Shown here piece by piece: positions 55,338 through 60,000 of a DNA stretch of 60,000 nucleotides. Both the position numbers and the translations under genes were made by a program. A model generated the notes under the pieces. The model had not been told where the DNA came from, did not search any database, and saw only the letters and a list, made by a program, of their open reading frames with translations. Every line of letters begins with the position of its first letter. The stretch's first letter is position 1. Source of the stretch: Bolinopsis microptera (taxonomy: Eukaryota; Ctenophora; Tentaculata; Lobata; Bolinopsidae); contig NC_087074.1 in assembly GCF_026151205.1 (NCBI RefSeq), positions 18,142,712 through 18,202,711 of the forward strand. Direction: 5' to 3'.

Positions 55338-58300
55338 ATGAAAAAACCAAAAGGGATCCTGTCGCCCCCTACAAAAGCTAAAGGAAGCAAAAAAGATAAA
55401 GCTAAAGAGGGCGATGGAAACTCAAACCATAAATCAGATGCAAAATCTGATCCTATTCCTAAGGAAGAGTCTGATTCACAGCAAAAACTTTCTGCCGAGG
55501 GAAGCAAAGCTACTGTATCAAGGAAAAGGGGATCATTCAGGATGTCGTTCAGGAAGAAAATAAAGGACGTTGTTCGGGACTTAGAAAACAAATCTCAAGC
55601 TGAAACATCTTCTGCTGGGGTATATATAATGTTCCTGCCGCCTGTTAGCATTGCATTGTAAATATTACTTAGCGTAACTATACTTATAGTACTACCCTAA
55701 AGTCTCTATTTCAATCGTGAACGTGAGCTGCACTGAGCAGTATTAGAGCAATTTGTATGTACTCATCAACTGATTAATTTACATAATAATGTAATCGTTA
55801 TATGTTATTCATCACATAGTAATATTATCTGCAATCTGCATAATACAATAACAATGATCATGTTTTCAGGCGGACGGTGGTATGTCATCGAATCAGCGCC
55901 GACCAGCAGCTGAAGTAGCTTTAGAAGCTCATTCCATTTGGAAAAAGCAGGCACAAAAAATTCCTGAAAGTGATCCAGTTGAGGAAAATCCTTTAAAGAT
56001 GATAAAGCTAAAAAAGGTCCCACCACCCGAAAAGAAGTCCTCGATGGACACAAAAGTAAAACCGGATAACTTAGACGGACCCCATCTATCAGATTATGTT
56101 TTTCAGACGGCAGTTGACGATCTAGACAATGAAATTACACCGAATCAGCGACGATTTGGCGACGTAGCTTCCGAAGCTCTAGCTGTTTCGAAACAGACCG
56201 CGTCAAAAATTCCCGAGAGCGAAACGATACCGATAGAGGAAACTCCGTTGAAAATGGTAAAGTTGAAGAAGGTCACGCCACCCGAAAAGAAACTCACGAT
56301 GGACACGAAACGGAAGAAATTTGAATTACCCCAGCTGAGATCTACAAAAACGAATCCGAAAGATTCGGGGAATTTGCCTGACACAACACCACCAAAATCA
56401 GAACAAAACGCTACAGAATCCAAACCCTCTGCATCCAATGCTCCTATTGAAAATCAGGTTACATCGCTGAACAAAGATTCGATTCAGAAGGATTTAACTT
56501 CTACTATAGCTGAAGAAAATCAAGATAAACTGAAGATTCATGAGGAAAATATTGTCGAGGAAAACAAAGTTGAATTACAACCAAACAAAGATTCCTCCCT
56601 CGTTGCCATGGAAGTGGAAGTTGTCTCCTCGCCACAAGTTCAAACAGCAGTTTCAGTTTCATTTACACCAGTCACCATGGAGATGCTGGACCACCCTACT
56701 GTCACTAACATATCTGAATCAGATGAAGGCATCGACAGTGCAAGTGACAGCGTCGGCGAATTTGTGTCCGCCAGTGAAGGAGACGATATTGTTTACGAGG
56801 AACCTATACAAGAACTTCTCCATGGCCCTGAAGAATATTCCAGGCTAGGTACAAGACGGATATCTTTCAACTTTTCTAAGAATGTTGTCCATAACATAAG
56901 CCAGGATGAGTCCGACGATGAAGAGGAATCTGATTACGAGGAAGAAAAGGAAGAAAAACAAGAAGAAAAACAAAAAACAAGAAGAAGAGGAAAAACAAGA
57001 AGATCAAGAACTAGAAGAGGAGTTAAATGTGTCACCCAGCCTTTTGAATGTGTTTCAGATCGAGCAGCTCCGAGATAAGATAAGTCATAGAACCGAGGAA
57101 ACTCAAGACGAGACTCAAGTTGACGGTCTGGGTAGTGATAATAGCGATGACGGTGACACTATTGATGGTGACACCGATACTCTTAATTCTGCCGATTTGG
57201 TAGAGAGAAGCATTGAACAAGATAGTGAAACGAAAGAGAACCCATCAGAGACGCATGAGGGATCACTTTCACAATTCCAAATGATGAGAGCAGAATTCAT
57301 CGAACAACAGAAGGAAGCTTCCAATCGTAATCCAATTATGGCAAGTTCCAATCTACCAAACTTGAAAGGATCTTCGTCTAGCCCAATAAAACCGCCACGT
57401 TCTGACACTCACAAGGACTACCTCAGCTCTCAAAGAAGCACCAATGACATTGATGAAAGTTCACAGCTGTCAGGCACCACTTCCTCTGATAGCGATATAA
57501 CTATCCAGTACCCAACACCACGTTGGAAACCAGCCTGGTTGGAGGTGATTTACCGCATGGCAGCCAGGTATGTGATTAGATTATATAGGCCTCTGACATT
57601 TTAAATTAACTGATGAAATCCATAATTGCTCTGAAATCTTCAAAGTGGGTAAATAAATAATTGTGCTGAGCGGTTCCCGGCCAGAGTCCGTCTGGTTAAC
57701 CTGTGTTAAAGCGTTTACTGACTGCTGAGTATTCTTCACTCTGCTCTTTGTGTCGGTCTAGGTTCACGCTATTGATTAATAAAATAAGTTTGCTGCACGA
57801 ATATATGTTTGGATACGCGGAAAAGTTTTGATAATTGTGTAGTTCCTTGTTGGACTTGGTCAGCACACATTTGCTTATTTGGTGCAGTGTGGTTTTGCTG
57901 GAAACCTGTTTGTGGTACTTCGTGTGGCAGTGAGTGCAGTTCTTAGTGACTACTAAAGTGTTTGGAGTGTGACTACAGTGACTACAGTGATTACAGTGAC
58001 TATGGTAAGATATCATACATTTCATGATCTCGTCAACAATCCTGAAAAGATAACAATGGCAAACGGTTGTCCTTTATCTCGATATCAAAACAGCTTAGAA
58101 CGCATTGTCAGTTAAGCCTCATAGGAAACCTTCTGTATCTGTAGTGTGACTTGTTTTGTAGCTCGCACACTGACTTTCACAGCTTTGTTTTTCAATAGGT
58201 TGTTTTTGTACAGGTTGAAGATCTTTAATTTATATATTACGGTCTCATCTTTGTCCTCCTCTATTCTCGGGAATATATTTTGACGGTCCTGTGTTTCTGT

Positions 58301-59751
58301 AGCCTAATAAAGTTAACGTTCCAATGGACGTTATGTTTCTGTTCCGTTACATAGCTGTTTTATTCACTTATTTTATCGGTCTTTCACAATGTCCAGCTAC
58401 TAATCTTATTTTGAGATGGCTTATTTCCGGATGAGTGATTTTCAACAAAATTTTTTTAATTCACGATCACTGCTAGGACCGTGCACAATTAGTAATAAGA
58501 ACCTACACAATTTGATCTCACGACAGCTATGTGTATTGAAAAATCTAATTTTAATTGAAATTTGTCGTAGGGGGCAGGTTGTTAGCGATATTTAAGGCCG
58601 ATGTAGAATGTAGACGGTGGTATATTCCCTTTGCAGTTGATTCTATTATTACATGAAACCTGCCATTGTCTAATGCTGCAGAAATTCTTTGCCAAATTTT
58701 TTTTCTCATGACAAAAGAACAGACTATCTTTAGTTTAAATTTTCGAGTTCCTTTGATAAAACGAGTAACGATAAGCTCTTGTTTGAATCCCTAAAAAAAC
58801 CTTTACTCATGTCAACGGAACTTGAATACCAGATTCTCGATAATACAGCGATTACCTCAGTTTCTATCCACAATTTTACCTTCAGATTTCATCACGTACG
58901 GAAGAATTATTTTCTCTGTTAAACCTCCAAAGTCCAAATATGTAATGTGCAGAAATTTAAAGCTATTGGTATTTATTACATCGTATTGTATTGTCACTTA
59001 TAAAAACGCCGAGTACACCGAGTTATGCGAATGACGATAACTGAATATTTATCGTCAGACACAGTGATCTACAGAAGAGCTAGATCACAGCTTTTGACGA
59101 TATTGGATATGACCAGCATTGTTAGAACATGCCCTTTAACGTCATGGAATTGAAAGTTTGATGTTTGATGTTTGATAGTTTACTGTTACACCTTTATTTA
59201 ATAAAAGGTGTAGCACCCCGGTAAGTAATACTTTATTAAGTAACTCAGTAACTTTAACTCCTCCTTTTCAGGATCTTCAGAAGCTGGATGCTCATGTAAC
59301 GCTAGATGAAGACAAACCTGTCGTCTCCTTACAGGGAGAGTTAAAGGTTGGTGAACATCAGTGTTAGTTCAGTTGAAGTTATGTTAAATGTTTAGTTATA
59401 CTTCGTCTTTGTTGAGTTGGTTCACTGTCACGACTTAGCTGGGTTTTTTGTTTTTTTCGGTTCAAAGCTTATAGGGGTGCCCGGTGCAGCGTGCCTAGTG
59501 TTACAGCCATTAAATATAATTTGAGTGACTTATAATTTATTCTATAACTTAAAAGTCATTTTAATTATAGTTTCATTAGTGATAAGTGCAGTATAAGTTA
59601 CTTTAATTACAGTTTAATTAGCTCTCAGCTAGGTTTTATAAAGCTGTACGGCGGCGAGTACTCAGAGGTGTGGGCGACATCGGGTCTAGTTAAGCAGCAA
59701 GGGAACCTGGAGTACCCAGGGAGAAATAGAGCTTGTGAGATTTTAGTTGAG
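55338..59751 (+). CDS. Large charged low-complexity protein, unrecognised; two LKKV repeats; partial at 3' end; one-base frame break
   Basis: Exon 1 (55338-55619, 94 codons) is Lys-rich and contains SFRMSFRKKIKDVVRDLENK. Exon 2 (from 55870) starts in phase. It has two copies of an about 58-residue repeat: SNQRRPAAEVALEA to LKMIKLKKVPPPEKK, then PNQRRFGDVASEAL to LKMVKLKKVTPPEKK. Acidic, Ser-rich sequence follows (SESDEGIDSASDS, DESDDEEESDYEEE). Near 56965-56985, in an AAG/CAA-rich stretch with a run of six A, the open frame shifts by +1 and continues (EELNVSPSLLNVFQIEQL to PRWKPAWLE) to 57544 or 57567. Further phase-0 exons are likely at 59272-59346 (DLQKLDAHVTLDEDKPVVSL) and 59644-59751 (LYGGEYSEVWATSGL), with the gene leaving the window. 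The repeat resembles actin-binding LKKV/LKKT motifs only loosely. The function is unknown. Confidence 0.6.
57605..59271. other. Long intron of the gene at 55338 (or intergenic)
   Basis: No exon was convincing. A GACTACAGT microsatellite (57970-58003) and a 109-codon minus-strand frame (57696-58025) without recognised features occur. Confidence 0.4.
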
Positions 59752-60000
59752 GTTCACAAAAATACAGAACATTAGCATTTCTACAAAGAAAATTTGAACA
59801 TTAGTAGTTCTAAACGTTTAGTTACTGCACCTTGTTCACGTTAAGTGCAGAAAAATTCAGCACAAAAACAATGTTTAAGTTACTTGTCAGAAACCACAGG
59901 AAGTTTTGACATTTGGTTATTTGTTTTAGGGAATGATTAGACTTGGGCGCTGTTTTTAGCAATAACTATCCCTTGTTTAGAACTTTTATTTGATGATAAT

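Noticed and set aside
56963-56985. Programmed -1 frameshift site (A AAA AAC)
   Set aside because: The zero-frame phase reads AA-AAA-AC rather than A-AAA-AAC, and the continuation needs +1, not -1.
57696-58025. 109-codon minus-strand frame with a His/Cys-rich start
   Set aside because: The His/Cys pattern comes from the GTGACTACAGT microsatellite; the rest has no recognised feature.
59644-59751. Superficial resemblance to 5S rRNA (TCTAGTTAAGCAGCAAGGG)
   Set aside because: It does not follow the 5S consensus, and the stretch is an open, phase-0 exon-like segment.

Overview
The window is animal nuclear DNA: AT-rich, with short GT-AG introns, metazoan gene families (an ezrin/radixin/moesin protein, MYCBPAP, rhodopsin-like receptors) and many mobile elements. 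The mixture of a GalEa-like Copia element, non-LTR elements, Helitron-like elements and intronless divergent receptors suits a marine invertebrate, possibly a cnidarian. The species cannot be fixed from the sequence alone.

Layout. 1-2.68 kb: a LINE with one nonsense codon. 2.68-10.2 kb: a tandem segmental duplication (about 3.6 kb per copy). Each copy carries one intronless class A receptor on the minus strand, a broken histidine-phosphatase-like gene and Helitron-like insertions. 10.2-16.7 kb: intergenic, with a 54-residue very basic protein behind a compact promoter and several non-autonomous transposons. 16.75-17.7 kb: a third, different receptor. 18.3-21.9 kb: the 3' nine exons of a MYCBPAP gene. 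22-26.6 kb: satellites, inverted repeats and a very young miniature LTR element. 27.0-27.8 kb: a three-exon minus-strand gene for an 83-residue protein, reconstructed here from splice sites. 28-33.2 kb: repeats and a deleted Copia element in which gag is fused to RNase H, with a LINE fragment inside its repeats. 34.5-52.9 kb: a complete 16-exon ERM gene (561 residues); its introns hold a 731-bp foldback element flanked by TTAA, minisatellites and local duplications. 55.3 kb to the right end: a charged, low-complexity protein of unknown function with two copies of an LKKV-type repeat and a one-base frame break; it runs off the window.

There is no operon-like organisation. The receptors are separate signalling genes. 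ERM links membrane proteins to cortical actin, and MYCBPAP is known from cilia and testis in other animals. No virus, CRISPR array, rRNA or convincing tRNA was found. Exon boundaries were read by eye from splice consensus and reading-frame continuity.
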